Origin: G965200765 sp965200765
GTDB lineage: Bacteria > Pseudomonadota > Gammaproteobacteria > Arenicellales > JAJDZL01
Assembly (NCBI GenBank): GCA_965200765.1
Contig: OZ241380.1
Span: 2,666,001 to 2,730,000 of the forward strand
Reading direction: 5' to 3'
Length of the DNA stretch: 64,000 bases
Shown here: one piece after another, positions 17,283 through 26,010 of the stretch
Layout of the letters: each line of letters begins with the position of its first letter
Position numbering within the stretch: position 1 is the stretch's first letter
Program-made: the position numbers and the translations under genes
The notes under the pieces: model-generated
Seen by the model: only the letters and a program-made list of their open reading frames with translations
What the model was told of the DNA's origin: nothing
The model's database searches: none

Positions 17283-18973
17283 ACAACATGGAAGATGTAT
17301 TTGCCCCGCTCGCCAAAATCACCAATCTGAATTTCGACAGCGAGCGAAAATGCTATCGGATTCAAATTCCGGAAAACGCAAACATTGCCGCAGATACGGT
17401 AGGCAAGTTTGCTCAATCTGGCAAAGCGGATACGACTGCGCTCATTCACGAAAATCTGGATGGAAGCATTGAGACCTACACTTACGCGGAACTGGACCGC
17501 CTCGCGACCCAGGTAGCAGTCTATTTGACCGAAATTGGTATCAAAGCAGGTGAACCCGTTGCCATTCATACCGGCCAGAGTCCGCAAACCGGGATTGTTC
17601 ACATGGCGGCCTACAAGATTGGCGCAGTTGCAATGACGCTTTCCCATTTGTACGGCCCGGATGCCGTACTGCATGTGCTGAACGATTCCAAAGCCAAAGC
17701 AATCTTCACAATCTCGGATTTCTGGGAAAAAATGCGCGACAAACGTTCGAACATGCCCTACTTGCAACACTGCATTGTTCACGGCGACGCAAACTCCAAT
17801 GAAACCAGCTTTGAAGACTGCCTGAAAACCGACATCAGCGAATTTCAACCAGTCCCTACTGAAACTGAATCACCAGCACTACTGATGTACACTTCAGGCT
17901 CGACAGGCATGCCGAAAGGATTGTTACATTCACACCGAATCATCCATGCCTACCTTCCAACCCTTACCCTGATCTACAATCTGGAATTGAACAGGCCGAA
18001 TGGTGTTTTTTGGAGTCCGGCGGACTGGGCCTGGGTGGGCGGATTGCTCGATTTGGTACTTCCCGCTTGGCAACACGGTCAAACCGTCGTTTCAACGCAA
18101 CACAGATTTTCTGCAAAATGGGCTTTCGAGTTTATGGAACGGCATAAAGTTACACACTCCTTTATGACCCCAACAGCACTGAAACGACTGGCGGAAATCA
18201 AAAATCCAAATAAAACCTGGAACCTGTCCATGCGCGTGGTATGCACCGGTGGCGAAAGCTTGCCCAGTGATATTATTCGTTGGGCTGAAGACGAATTTCA
18301 AATCGTCTGCAACGAATTTTACGGACTGACTGAATTCAATCACATGGTAGGGTGCTGCAAAAAACTGTTTCCAATTATTCCGGGTTCGATGGGACTCTCG
18401 TTACCCGGCCGCAGGGTAGCCATCATTGATGAAAACGGCAACGAACAACCGGATGGTGTACCGGGGGAGATTGCATCCTGGGAACCGGATGAGCCCAGTT
18501 TGTTTCTCGGTTACTGGGGCGATCTGGGCACCCCGAAAAAGATGCAACTGGGAAACTGGCTGAAGTCGGGAGACTTGGCAATACGGGACGAAAACGGATA
18601 CTTCTGGTACCAGGGCCGAAATGATGATCTGATCAAAAGTGCAGGATATCGTATTGGCCCCAATGAAGTGGAAGATGCACTGGTTCGACACCCGGATGTG
18701 GCTGAAGCCGCGGTCATCGCCAAGCCGGACCCCGACCGCGGTACGGTGGTGATGGCTTACGTGCGACTCATGAATTCTGTTCCGGCAACCGATGAAACCA
18801 AAGTGCGACTGCAGGAATTTGTCAAACAGAATCTGGCAGTTTACAAGTATCCGAGAATCATTGAGTTTGTTGATTCTTTTCCCATGACCAGTTCCGGAAA
18901 AATTCGACGCAAAACACTTCGGGAGCAAGCTGTCAGGAAATTTGAAGCACAAACGTCTCAAGAGTCGAACTAG
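17279..18973 (+). CDS. AMP-dependent acyl-CoA synthetase (acetyl/medium-chain acyl-CoA ligase type)
   Basis: A 564-residue ANL enzyme. The P-loop YTSGSTGMPKG is at residues 204-214, the A5 region NEFYGLTEFN at ~345, the hinge with GDLAIRDENGYFWYQGRNDD at ~440-460, and the C-terminal catalytic lysine in FPMTSSGKIRRKTLRE. The SPADWAWVGG segment resembles medium-chain/acetyl-CoA ligases rather than long-chain enzymes. It makes a CoA thioester from a carboxylic acid with ATP giving AMP. The start overlaps the previous stop (ATGA), and the SDH-like anchor gene follows two bases after its stop, so it sits inside a tight operon. This is the second CoA ligase of the island besides aacS; the acid it activates is unknown. 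Confidence 0.9.
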   Translation: MNNMEDVFAPLAKITNLNFDSERKCYRIQIPENANIAADTVGKFAQSGKADTTALIHENLDGSIETYTYAELDRLATQVAVYLTEIGIKAGEPVAIHTGQSPQTGIVHMAAYKIGAVAMTLSHLYGPDAVLHVLNDSKAKAIFTISDFWEKMRDKRSNMPYLQHCIVHGDANSNETSFEDCLKTDISEFQPVPTETESPALLMYTSGSTGMPKGLLHSHRIIHAYLPTLTLIYNLELNRPNGVFWSPADWAWVGGLLDLVLPAWQHGQTVVSTQHRFSAKWAFEFMERHKVTHSFMTPTALKRLAEIKNPNKTWNLSMRVVCTGGESLPSDIIRWAEDEFQIVCNEFYGLTEFNHMVGCCKKLFPIIPGSMGLSLPGRRVAIIDENGNEQPDGVPGEIASWEPDEPSLFLGYWGDLGTPKKMQLGNWLKSGDLAIRDENGYFWYQGRNDDLIKSAGYRIGPNEVEDALVRHPDVAEAAVIAKPDPDRGTVVMAYVRLMNSVPATDETKVRLQEFVKQNLAVYKYPRIIEFVDSFPMTSSGKIRRKTLREQAVRKFEAQTSQESN

Positions 18974-18975
18974 GC

Positions 18976-19299
18976 ATGGCGTACGTCCTGTTTTATATCC
19001 AGCGATTGTCCGGCGGCATCGTCGCAATTTGCCTGGCAGTTCACCTCGTCGCAATTTTCAATGCGATCCAGGGCGGTCTGACTGTAGCAGAAATGCAACA
19101 ACGATTGCAAGGCAGTGAATTCTGGTTTTCCTTGTACAGCATTTTCATTGTTGGCGCAGTAGTCCATGCTTCAATCGGGTTGCGCAACATTCTGACAGAA
19201 ATGCTAACTTTGCCGAGCATTGTCGTGCATGCAATTTTGCTGGCCTATGTCGGAATTTCAGTTTATTTGGGTCTTCAGGCAGTGCAGGTATTTTTGTAG
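18976..19299 (+). CDS. Succinate dehydrogenase/fumarate reductase-type membrane anchor 1
   Basis: A 107-residue protein with three hydrophobic helices (about residues 10-30, 50-70 and 83-104). The pattern HLVAIFN in the first and VVHASIGLRNIL in the second is typical of SDH anchor subunits: a His in helix 2 followed by GxR is the usual heme b ligand region. It would hold the flavoprotein/Fe-S head on the inner membrane and form part of the quinone site. The gene lies two bases after the CoA ligase and its stop codon directly abuts the next anchor gene. Sequence conservation in these anchors is low, so which of the two is C and which D is not assigned. Confidence 0.78.
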   Translation: MAYVLFYIQRLSGGIVAICLAVHLVAIFNAIQGGLTVAEMQQRLQGSEFWFSLYSIFIVGAVVHASIGLRNILTEMLTLPSIVVHAILLAYVGISVYLGLQAVQVFL

Positions 19300-19638
19300 A
19301 TGCGTAGCAATACTCGTTCTCATAGCAACTACCTTGCATTCTTGGTACACAGAATATCCGGTCTGTGTCTGGCAATATTTTTGCCCGTGCACCTGTATGT
19401 CATTTCCTTGTTGCTGAAAGATCCGGAGGCACTGGATCGTTTTCTCAGCTGGACACAGACTCCGCTGGTCAAGATTTCAGAAACTTTGCTGATTTTACTG
19501 GCATGCGCACATCTGGCCAATGGCATCCGACTGATTGCCTATGAATTTTTTGCAACAACAAAACACCAAAGCGTATGGATTGCATTCGTGAGTGCATTTG
19601 CGCTGATAGGCGGTTTGATCTACCTGCTCAACGCTTGA
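19300..19638 (+). CDS. Succinate dehydrogenase/fumarate reductase-type membrane anchor 2 (SdhC-like)
   Basis: A 112-residue protein with three hydrophobic helices (about 17-40, 57-77 and 90-110). The HRISGLCLAIFLPVHL segment matches the SdhC signature (HRxSG with a later His), and CAHLANGIRLI carries a probable heme-ligand His with GIR after it. It starts immediately after the stop of anchor 1 and precedes the flavoprotein gene by 18 bases. The two anchors each have an axial-type His, as in heme-containing complexes. Together with the flavoprotein and the distant Fe-S gene they should make a complete membrane-bound, quinone-linked complex. Confidence 0.82.
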   Translation: MRSNTRSHSNYLAFLVHRISGLCLAIFLPVHLYVISLLLKDPEALDRFLSWTQTPLVKISETLLILLACAHLANGIRLIAYEFFATTKHQSVWIAFVSAFALIGGLIYLLNA

Positions 19639-19656
19639 CCAACAACAAGTCTGCCA

Positions 19657-21378
19657 GTGAAGATTGAAGAACTGAAAACCGATGTGTTGATTCTCGGCAG
19701 TGGCGGGGCCGGTTTGCTGGCCGCCATCCATGCATTTGATGGCAATCCAAAACTTGACATCACTGTAGCCTCCAAAGGCTTGATTGGAAAATCAGGATGC
19801 ACACGCATGGTACAAGGCGGTTACAACGCGGCACTGAGCATCGACGACTCGGTTGAAGCGCACTTTCGCGACACCATTGAAGGTGGTCAATGGATCAACA
19901 ATCAGGAATTGGCCTGGACCCTGGTCACAAATGCCGTCGGTTGCATACTGGAGTTGGAAAACAGGCACGGGTGTTTTTTCGACCGAAATGAAGACGGTAC
20001 AATTCATCAAAAAGCGTTTGCAGGGCAAACGTTTGACAGAACCGTACACAAGGGTGATTTGACCGGCATAGAAATCATGAATCGCCTGACCGAGCAAGTC
20101 CGTGCACGACCCATACGTCTTCTTGAAGAACATCGCGCAATTGAATTGATTCCAGCTTCGGACAGCAAAGCCGTAGCAGGCGTACTTTTTCTTGACTTTC
20201 GCCGCGGTGAATTCCGATTGATTCGCACCCAGGCCGTTGTGCTTGCAACCGGCGCGGGTCCAACCATGTACAAATACCATACTCCTTCAGCGGACAAATC
20301 CTGCGACGGATTGGCCATGGCACTTCGTTTTGGACTTCGTTTGCGCGATATGGAAATGATTCAGTTTCATCCGACCGGCCTGCTGGCCGGAGCCGATACC
20401 CGGATCACTGGCACCATCATTGAAGAAGGATTGCGCGGTGCAGGGGGACACTTGCTGAACAACGATGGCAACCGATTTTTACAGGACTATGATCCACGGG
20501 CCGAGCGTGCCACACGCGATATCGTCAGCCGGGCAATGTTCGAGCAAATGAGACAGGGAAACTGCGGTCCGAATGGTGGTGTATTTTTGACCATGAAACA
20601 CCTGCCCGCCGATTCTGTAAGAGAACAATTCAGGGGAATGGTCAAGCGGTGCACGGATGTCGGGTTCGATCTGGTGTCCGGACTGGTTGAAGTAACGCCC
20701 ACAGCACACTATATTATGGGTGGCATTGAAATTGATCCGGATTGTCGAACCGGAATACCAGGGTTGTACGCGGCCGGCGAAGACACTGGCGGAGTGCATG
20801 GCGCAAATCGGCTTGGCGGCAACGGTGTTGGCAATGCGACTGTATTCGGATGCATCGCCGGAAATTCCATCGCGAATGAAATTCAGGCAGGAAACGAAGG
20901 TGCCGATTTCAACTTTGAATTTGTTGAGAACATTGCACAGCAAACAGTAGCCGTTTTCGACAAGCCGGCCGGAAATTTGAACGATTTACGTGAAAAACTG
21001 CATGAAACCATGTGGGAGCATGCCGGCATTATCCGCTCGATTGCCAGTTTGAAACAGGCGACCGCGGAGACAAATGAACTTTATGATCAATTGAATCGCA
21101 TGGGTATCGCATACTCGGCGCGGGAGTACAATATGAGTTGGCAAGATTACATGAATCTGCAAAGTCAGATTCTTGTCAGTCAAGCTATTATCCAGGCTGC
21201 AAAAACCAGAGACGATTCGCGCGGCGCACACTATCTGGCAGATCATCCTGAAACCGGCGACTTGGCAAATTCGCGGTATACTCGCGTATTCATGCAGGAC
21301 CAAGAGCTGACCTCAAGTTCTGAAGCAGTCGAATTTACACGCATCGAACCCGACAAAAACACAGAAGAAAGCAAATGA
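19657..21378 (+). CDS. Succinate dehydrogenase/fumarate reductase-type flavoprotein with Cys in place of the FAD-linking His
   Basis: A 573-residue flavoprotein. The Rossmann motif ILGSGGAGLLAA (residues ~11-22) is followed by GKSGCTRMVQGGYN. In SdhA and FrdA this loop reads SHT and its His binds FAD covalently; here the aligned residue is Cys48, so FAD is probably non-covalent. Catalytic elements remain: MIQFHPTGL, a GTIIEEGLRGAGG loop, TAHYIMGGIEID and HGANRLGGNGVGNATVFG with the substrate Arg. The start is GTG at 19657; no strong ribosome binding site is seen. The stop overlaps the hydratase alpha start (ATGA). The reaction, succinate-like to fumarate-like, is inferred; a substituted succinate is possible given the linked hydratase. 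L-aspartate oxidase is excluded by the SDH anchors and Fe-S gene. Confidence 0.88.
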   Translation: MKIEELKTDVLILGSGGAGLLAAIHAFDGNPKLDITVASKGLIGKSGCTRMVQGGYNAALSIDDSVEAHFRDTIEGGQWINNQELAWTLVTNAVGCILELENRHGCFFDRNEDGTIHQKAFAGQTFDRTVHKGDLTGIEIMNRLTEQVRARPIRLLEEHRAIELIPASDSKAVAGVLFLDFRRGEFRLIRTQAVVLATGAGPTMYKYHTPSADKSCDGLAMALRFGLRLRDMEMIQFHPTGLLAGADTRITGTIIEEGLRGAGGHLLNNDGNRFLQDYDPRAERATRDIVSRAMFEQMRQGNCGPNGGVFLTMKHLPADSVREQFRGMVKRCTDVGFDLVSGLVEVTPTAHYIMGGIEIDPDCRTGIPGLYAAGEDTGGVHGANRLGGNGVGNATVFGCIAGNSIANEIQAGNEGADFNFEFVENIAQQTVAVFDKPAGNLNDLREKLHETMWEHAGIIRSIASLKQATAETNELYDQLNRMGIAYSAREYNMSWQDYMNLQSQILVSQAIIQAAKTRDDSRGAHYLADHPETGDLANSRYTRVFMQDQELTSSSEAVEFTRIEPDKNTEESK

Positions 21379-22304
21379 TTTCAGAATCGACCTTGCAGGA
21401 AGCGGCATATGAAATTATGCGGCAGGCCGCCATTCGAATTCCGGAAGACTATCGAAACGGTATTCGCGAAGCCCGAACCAATGAAACTCATTCATTGAGC
21501 TGCTTTGTCATGGATACCATGCTGGACAATTGGGATGCTGCAATTGAGGACCAGCGCCCCATGTGCGCGGACACCGGACTTCCCCGATACTATGTCAAGT
21601 TTGGCAATGAATCTTCAATTGACGGCGGTTTTGTCGCACTGGAACGCGCACTCAGACGTGCCACGGCCGAAGCTACGTCCGGAATTCCCCTGCGCCCCAA
21701 TCGTGTTCATCCGCTGACTCGACAAGATCACAACAACAATGTAGGCGCCAGAGCTCCTGAAATCGAATATTCAGTTGAGCCGGATGCAAGCTGGGTGGAT
21801 ATTACGACCGTCCACAAGGGTGGACTGTTTGGCACTGACTATCGAATGCTGTTTCCGGGAGATGGCAAGGATGGTATAAAAAAAATGTTTCTGGATACGA
21901 TGATTCAGTTCGGTCGCCGGGGACTTGCCTGCCAACCGGCAATCGTGGGAGTTGGCATTGGTGGCAGCAAGGACACTTGCATGGTTCTCGGCAAGCAGGC
22001 CGCCTGCTTGCGTGTGGTCGGCGACCGACACCCGGATTCTGAAATTGCCGATTTCGAAGATGAACTGAAGGAACTCGGCAATCGAATTGGTATGGGACCA
22101 ATGGGTTTTGTCGGAAACTCCATGGTGGTGGACTGTCACATTGAAATTGCGCATACGCACACCGGCGGCATGCCGGTGAGTATCCACAGTTTTTGCCTTT
22201 CCTCCAGACGAGCAGTGGCACGGGTGTATGACAACAATTCAGTTGAATATCGAAATAATCCAGATTGGTTCACCCCTTATATGAGAAGGGAGGAAGTTGA
22301 ATGA
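21375..22304 (+). CDS. Class I fumarase / L(+)-tartrate dehydratase-type hydratase, alpha subunit
   Basis: A 309-residue protein equal to the N-terminal half of single-chain class I fumarases, here made as a separate subunit like TtdA. Cluster-binding motifs are Cys64 in MCADTGLP and Cys202 in GGSKDTCM; a third Cys is at 254 (VVDCHIE) or 274. The enzyme uses a 4Fe-4S cluster to add or remove water on a dicarboxylate: fumarate/malate, tartrate/oxaloacetate or mesaconate/citramalate. Overlaps of four bases with both the SDH-like flavoprotein before it and the beta subunit after it show tight coupling. That linkage argues that product of the flavoprotein is substrate for this hydratase. Confidence 0.9.
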   Translation: MISESTLQEAAYEIMRQAAIRIPEDYRNGIREARTNETHSLSCFVMDTMLDNWDAAIEDQRPMCADTGLPRYYVKFGNESSIDGGFVALERALRRATAEATSGIPLRPNRVHPLTRQDHNNNVGARAPEIEYSVEPDASWVDITTVHKGGLFGTDYRMLFPGDGKDGIKKMFLDTMIQFGRRGLACQPAIVGVGIGGSKDTCMVLGKQAACLRVVGDRHPDSEIADFEDELKELGNRIGMGPMGFVGNSMVVDCHIEIAHTHTGGMPVSIHSFCLSSRRAVARVYDNNSVEYRNNPDWFTPYMRREEVE

Positions 22305-22975
22305 ACCATCTGGAAAAAGATTCAGTAACACTTGCCGCCCCGGTTGACCCAAAGGTTCTTCAGAATCTGGAACTGGGTACCATCGTCTATCTGGACGGCA
22401 TAATTTACACAGGCCGCGAAGGCGCATACAAGAAAATCATTGATGAAGGCATCTCGCCTCCCATTGCTTTGAACACTGTATCGAATATCAACTTTCACTG
22501 CTCGCCGGCGGCGACTGTGAACCCGGATGGCAGCTACTCGGTCGGCGCTGTAACTGCGACTGCCAGCTTCAGGTTTTCCAAATGGATGAAACGATGGTTC
22601 GACCTGTCTGATTGTCAAGTAATCGTCGGCAAGGGCGGAATGTCAGAAGATGATTATCAACAATTGTTCGTACCCAAAGGCGCGGTGTATTTGACAACTG
22701 TGGGGTATGGTACGGGTGCTTTGCTTGGGAGAGGCATTCGTCGTGTTGTTGATGTGTTGTGGCTTGATGAACTTGGAATTGCCCAGGCCATCTGGATATT
22801 GGAAGTTGAAAATTTTGGACCATTTCTGGTAGAAAGTGACCGACACGGAAACAGTCTGTTTGAAAAATACAAAGATGAAATTGACAAGAATATTGCTTCG
22901 TTATATTCAGGATTGAAAGAGCCAGCACTGAGACGTTACGGTGAGACTACCGACAGAACGGATGAAGTGATTTAA
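22301..22975 (+). CDS. Class I fumarase / L(+)-tartrate dehydratase-type hydratase, beta subunit
   Basis: A 224-residue subunit equal to the C-terminal swivelling half of class I fumarases (TtdB-like). Conserved features are the ILYDGxIxTGR-like segment here as VYLDGIIYTGREGA, HCSPAA, VGAVTATASFRF and GKGGMSEDD, followed by VYLTTVGYGTGALLG. With the alpha subunit it forms the active Fe-S hydratase in the cytoplasm. The start ATG overlaps the alpha stop (ATGA). It is the last gene of the operon that starts at 16419; the next gene, rph, starts after a 56-base gap and belongs to a housekeeping group. Confidence 0.9.
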   Translation: MNHLEKDSVTLAAPVDPKVLQNLELGTIVYLDGIIYTGREGAYKKIIDEGISPPIALNTVSNINFHCSPAATVNPDGSYSVGAVTATASFRFSKWMKRWFDLSDCQVIVGKGGMSEDDYQQLFVPKGAVYLTTVGYGTGALLGRGIRRVVDVLWLDELGIAQAIWILEVENFGPFLVESDRHGNSLFEKYKDEIDKNIASLYSGLKEPALRRYGETTDRTDEVI

Positions 22976-23031
22976 GGAAAACTCAATAGCCAACCACAAC
23001 CAACTGTCATAGCTTAAATTCGGTATTGATT

Positions 23032-23754
23032 ATGAATCGTAGTAGCGGACGCGCCAACGACCAGCTCAGAAGTGTTTCGATGCAACGTAAATTCACTGGC
23101 CACGCGGCCGGGTCAGTGCTCATCAAAACCGGGGGCACACATGTTTTGTGCACTGCCAGTATCGAGGATCGAGTTCCGTTTCACATCAGAAATACCGACC
23201 AGGGTTGGGTTACCGGAGAATACAGTTTGCTTCCCGGTTCAACAATTGTCAGAAGCACAAGAGAAGCTGCACGCGGCCGTCAGGGCGGCCGCACTCTGGA
23301 AATACAGCGTCTCATCGGTCGAAGCCTGCGCGGTTGCGTGGACTTGAGCAAACTCGGTGAACGTAGCATTATTGTGGACTGCGATGTACTGCAAGCGGAT
23401 GGCGGTACCCGGTGCGCCTCCATCACTGGCGGATTTGTGGCATTGACAGATGCGATTAACCAATTGGTCGAATCCGGAGAAATCAAGGAAAACCCCGTCA
23501 AATATCATGTAGCTTCGGTTGCGGTTGGTTTGGTTAACGGTGAAATAATTCTGGATTTGGATTATTCCGAAGATTCCGGAGCTGATGTTGACATGAACTT
23601 TGTAGGCAACGAGTACGGTGAATTCATAGAAGTACAAGGTACAGCCGAGAATCAAACCTTCAACGAAAACCACCTGAAGGAAATGGCAGCACTGGCCAAA
23701 GTGGGTATTCAGAGTTTGACCGAGGAACAAAAGTCTGCTCTGAAGTCAGTATGA
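23032..23754 (+). CDS. rph: Ribonuclease PH
   Basis: A 240-residue phosphorolytic 3'-5' exoribonuclease that trims tRNA 3' ends and uses phosphate to release nucleoside diphosphates. The motif RSTREAARGRQGGRTLEIQR holds the phosphate-binding arginines, and CDVLQADGG and LDLDYSEDSGADVDMN are the metal-binding acidic stretches. The length is normal for the bacterial enzyme, and the hexameric fold elements are complete. ATG at 23032 was chosen over TTG at 23026. Its stop overlaps the rdgB start by four bases, a common gene pair in proteobacteria. Confidence 0.95.
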   Translation: MNRSSGRANDQLRSVSMQRKFTGHAAGSVLIKTGGTHVLCTASIEDRVPFHIRNTDQGWVTGEYSLLPGSTIVRSTREAARGRQGGRTLEIQRLIGRSLRGCVDLSKLGERSIIVDCDVLQADGGTRCASITGGFVALTDAINQLVESGEIKENPVKYHVASVAVGLVNGEIILDLDYSEDSGADVDMNFVGNEYGEFIEVQGTAENQTFNENHLKEMAALAKVGIQSLTEEQKSALKSV

Positions 23755-24353
23755 GTCCAACTGCACGAATTGTCCTGGCAAGCAACAACCCGGGCAAGAC
23801 TGACGAAATCAATCGTATGCTCGCGGATACGGAAATTTGCGTCGTATCACAGTCTGAATTCAATATCGGGGAAGCGATTGAAGATGGCATTACGTTTGTC
23901 GAAAACGCGCTCATCAAAGCACGCTTCGCTACCAGCAAAACCGGATTGCCCGCAATCGCTGATGATTCTGGACTTGAAGTTGACGCAATCAATGGCCGTC
24001 CCGGGGTACGTTCATCTCGATATTCCGACCCGGGTGCCAATGACGCGAAAAATATCTCCAAGTTGTTAGGCGAATTGCAGAACGTTGAGTTTGAAAATCG
24101 TACGTGCAGATTCCGTTGCGTAATGGTCTACCTGCGACACACGGAAGATGCCTCGCCAGTGATCACGGAAGGCACATTGCATGGCTATGTCCATCACCGC
24201 AGACAAGGTGCGTATGGATTTGGTTACGACCCGGTTGTGTGGCTTCCCGAAAAGAGGTGCACATTAGCGGAACTAAACGTAACTGCCAAGAACGAAATCA
24301 GTCATCGGGGAATGGCACTTCGGAGACTTGTAGAACAATTGGTTCAGTTATAG
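23751..24353 (+). CDS. rdgB: XTP/dITP diphosphatase (RdgB/HAM1)
   Basis: A 200-residue house-cleaning pyrophosphatase that removes dITP, XTP and related non-canonical nucleotides. Diagnostic motifs are VLASNNPGK near the start, IADDSGLEVDAINGRPGVRS with catalytic acidic residues, GAYGFGYDPVV in the substrate pocket and the ISHRGMAL near the end. The length is typical. Its start codon is embedded in the rph stop (ATGA). A weak hairpin with a T7 run follows within 30 bases, so rph-rdgB may be a unit of its own. Confidence 0.95.
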   Translation: MSPTARIVLASNNPGKTDEINRMLADTEICVVSQSEFNIGEAIEDGITFVENALIKARFATSKTGLPAIADDSGLEVDAINGRPGVRSSRYSDPGANDAKNISKLLGELQNVEFENRTCRFRCVMVYLRHTEDASPVITEGTLHGYVHHRRQGAYGFGYDPVVWLPEKRCTLAELNVTAKNEISHRGMALRRLVEQLVQL

Positions 24354-24361
24354 TTGGAGTG

Positions 24362-24382
24362 TTTCCTGTTGGAAATTTTTTT
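24362..24382 (+). terminator. Possible rho-independent terminator after rdgB
   Basis: A short stem TTTCC/GGAAA with a TGTT loop runs into seven T residues, 8 bases after the rdgB stop. The stem is only five pairs, so efficiency is doubtful. The next gene has its own ribosome binding site 180 bases later. Confidence 0.4.
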
Positions 24383-24564
24383 GAAAGCGACATTGCCAGT
24401 TCGAATTTCAAATAAAAACAACTGGTTGCACCAGATTACGAGTATGTCAATGAGCAATTTCTGAGGCATGGAGCAGAAAAAGTTTCAGAAGATTAAAACT
24501 TCATGGAGAATCAACAAATTTGCAACTCCGAAATAAACTCAATTAACCAGGAGATCTAACGAAA

Positions 24565-25302
24565 ATGCCACACAATCTCGTATTGCTCAGGCATGGCCAG
24601 AGCCAGTGGAACTTGGAAAACCGGTTTACCGGATGGGTAGATGTTGATCTTTCCCCGAAAGGAATCGAGGAAGCTCGGAGTGCGGGCCAAGTACTCGGGC
24701 AAAACGGCTACAAGTTTGACTTGGCAATGACTTCAGTTTTGAAGAGAGCCATTCGTACACTTTGGCTTGTACTTGAAGAACTGGACCAAATGTGGCTTCC
24801 GGTGATTTCAGATTGGCGTTTAAACGAACGGCATTATGGAGGCCTGCAGGGCCTGAACAAAAAAGAAACAGCTGAAAAGTACGGAGAAGATCAGGTGCAT
24901 TTCTGGAGACGAGGCTATGACGTTCGACCTCCGGCGAGCCAACATTCAGAAGAGAATCAACCAAATTACCCCGGACTCGTTCAAGTCCCGAAAACTGAAT
25001 CCTTGGTTGATACTTCTGAACGGGTGATTCAGTATTGGAATCAGTGTGTTTGTCCTGAACTGCTCAATAACAAACGAATAATTATTGTTGGGCATGGAAA
25101 CAGTTTGCGCGCCTTAATCAAGTATCTGGAGAACATATCTGACGATGGCATCATGTCGCTGAACATTCCAACTGGAATACCACTCATTTATCGCCTGGAT
25201 GATTCACTGCAACCCATTGAAAATTTCTACCTGGCAGATGAAGAAGTCTTGAACAAAGCTGTAGACACAGTCAAAAACCAGACAACACAGGATAATCAAT
25301 AA
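24565..25302 (+). CDS. gpmA: 2,3-bisphosphoglycerate-dependent phosphoglycerate mutase
   Basis: A 245-residue glycolytic enzyme interconverting 3- and 2-phosphoglycerate. LLRHGQSQWN carries the His that becomes phosphorylated, followed by the dPGM-specific NRFTGWVDVDLS. RLNERHYGGLQGLNK and the second catalytic His in VGHGNSLRALIKYLE complete the site. Length and motif order match dPGM rather than small phosphatases of the same superfamily. The start is well supported by AGGAG at 24549-24553. The gene stands alone between rdgB and the convergent vsr gene. Confidence 0.95.
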   Translation: MPHNLVLLRHGQSQWNLENRFTGWVDVDLSPKGIEEARSAGQVLGQNGYKFDLAMTSVLKRAIRTLWLVLEELDQMWLPVISDWRLNERHYGGLQGLNKKETAEKYGEDQVHFWRRGYDVRPPASQHSEENQPNYPGLVQVPKTESLVDTSERVIQYWNQCVCPELLNNKRIIIVGHGNSLRALIKYLENISDDGIMSLNIPTGIPLIYRLDDSLQPIENFYLADEEVLNKAVDTVKNQTTQDNQ

Positions 25303-25327
25303 AAACCGGTGTGAATTGTCCGGATTC

Positions 25328-25771
25328 TTAGTCTTCTGGTGATTGCTGATTGCTTGAATCGTTCAGAAAATTTTGAATTCTGAAAATCAACTCCTCTTGA
25401 TTTTTTAACTGACACTCCCATACGACAAGCACGCGCCAGCCTTCGGCTTCAAGTTTTTTGACTGTCTCCTGGTCGCGGGTGCGATTACCTGCAAGTTTCG
25501 GTTCCCAGTATTCAACATTTGAACTTGGCATGGTCGCCAAACGGCAGTTTGGATCCGGATGCCAGTGCCAGAAACATCCATGCACAAAAATAACTGCATT
25601 GTGTCTGGGTAGCACCATGTCTGGCTTGCCTGGCAAGTCCTTGCGATGCAAACGAAATCGGTAGCCAAGACGATGCACTACGGATCGTACATGCTTTTCG
25701 GGCTTGGTGTCGCGCGAGCGAATGCGCGACATCAAGTCTGATCGTGCTTCTGGACTCAATGTATCAACCAC
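25328..25771 (-). CDS. vsr: Very short patch repair (Vsr) DNA mismatch endonuclease
   Basis: A 147-residue endonuclease that nicks at T:G mismatches created by deamination of 5-methylcytosine. The N-terminal RSDLMSRIRSRDTKPE is the family signature, the catalytic Asp lies in LPGKPDMVLP, and FVHGCFWHWH plus later Cys residues (PNCR, VWECQ) are the Zn-binding set. The start is GTG at 25771. Vsr normally accompanies a cytosine methyltransferase such as Dcm, but none is in this window, so it is an orphan here. It lies 239 bases downstream of the giant adhesin gene on the same strand. Stray vsr genes often mark former restriction-modification islands. Confidence 0.93.
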   Translation of the reverse strand: MVDTLSPEARSDLMSRIRSRDTKPEKHVRSVVHRLGYRFRLHRKDLPGKPDMVLPRHNAVIFVHGCFWHWHPDPNCRLATMPSSNVEYWEPKLAGNRTRDQETVKKLEAEGWRVLVVWECQLKNQEELIFRIQNFLNDSSNQQSPED

Positions 25772-26010
25772 ACCGTCAACATTCCATTGAGATTGCTATA
25801 CATGTCTGTTCACAGAATTGGCCAAATCGCAGGCTTCATTTGTTGATAAATCTTGGTTCGATTTCAAACAATCTGTACCCGCAAGACGATACCATGATTG
25901 ATTGAATTCCAATTGAATATCAAATGAAAGGCAAAATCACTGTTCAACTAGCGGATGATCCGGCCAACAGGCGTTGTGCAGGGAAATGCAAAGCATTTCA
26001 CTCTTCAGAT

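Noticed and set aside
25302..25335. CCGG...CCGG hairpin between gpmA and vsr as a terminator
   Set aside because: Only four pairs with a long loop and no T run.
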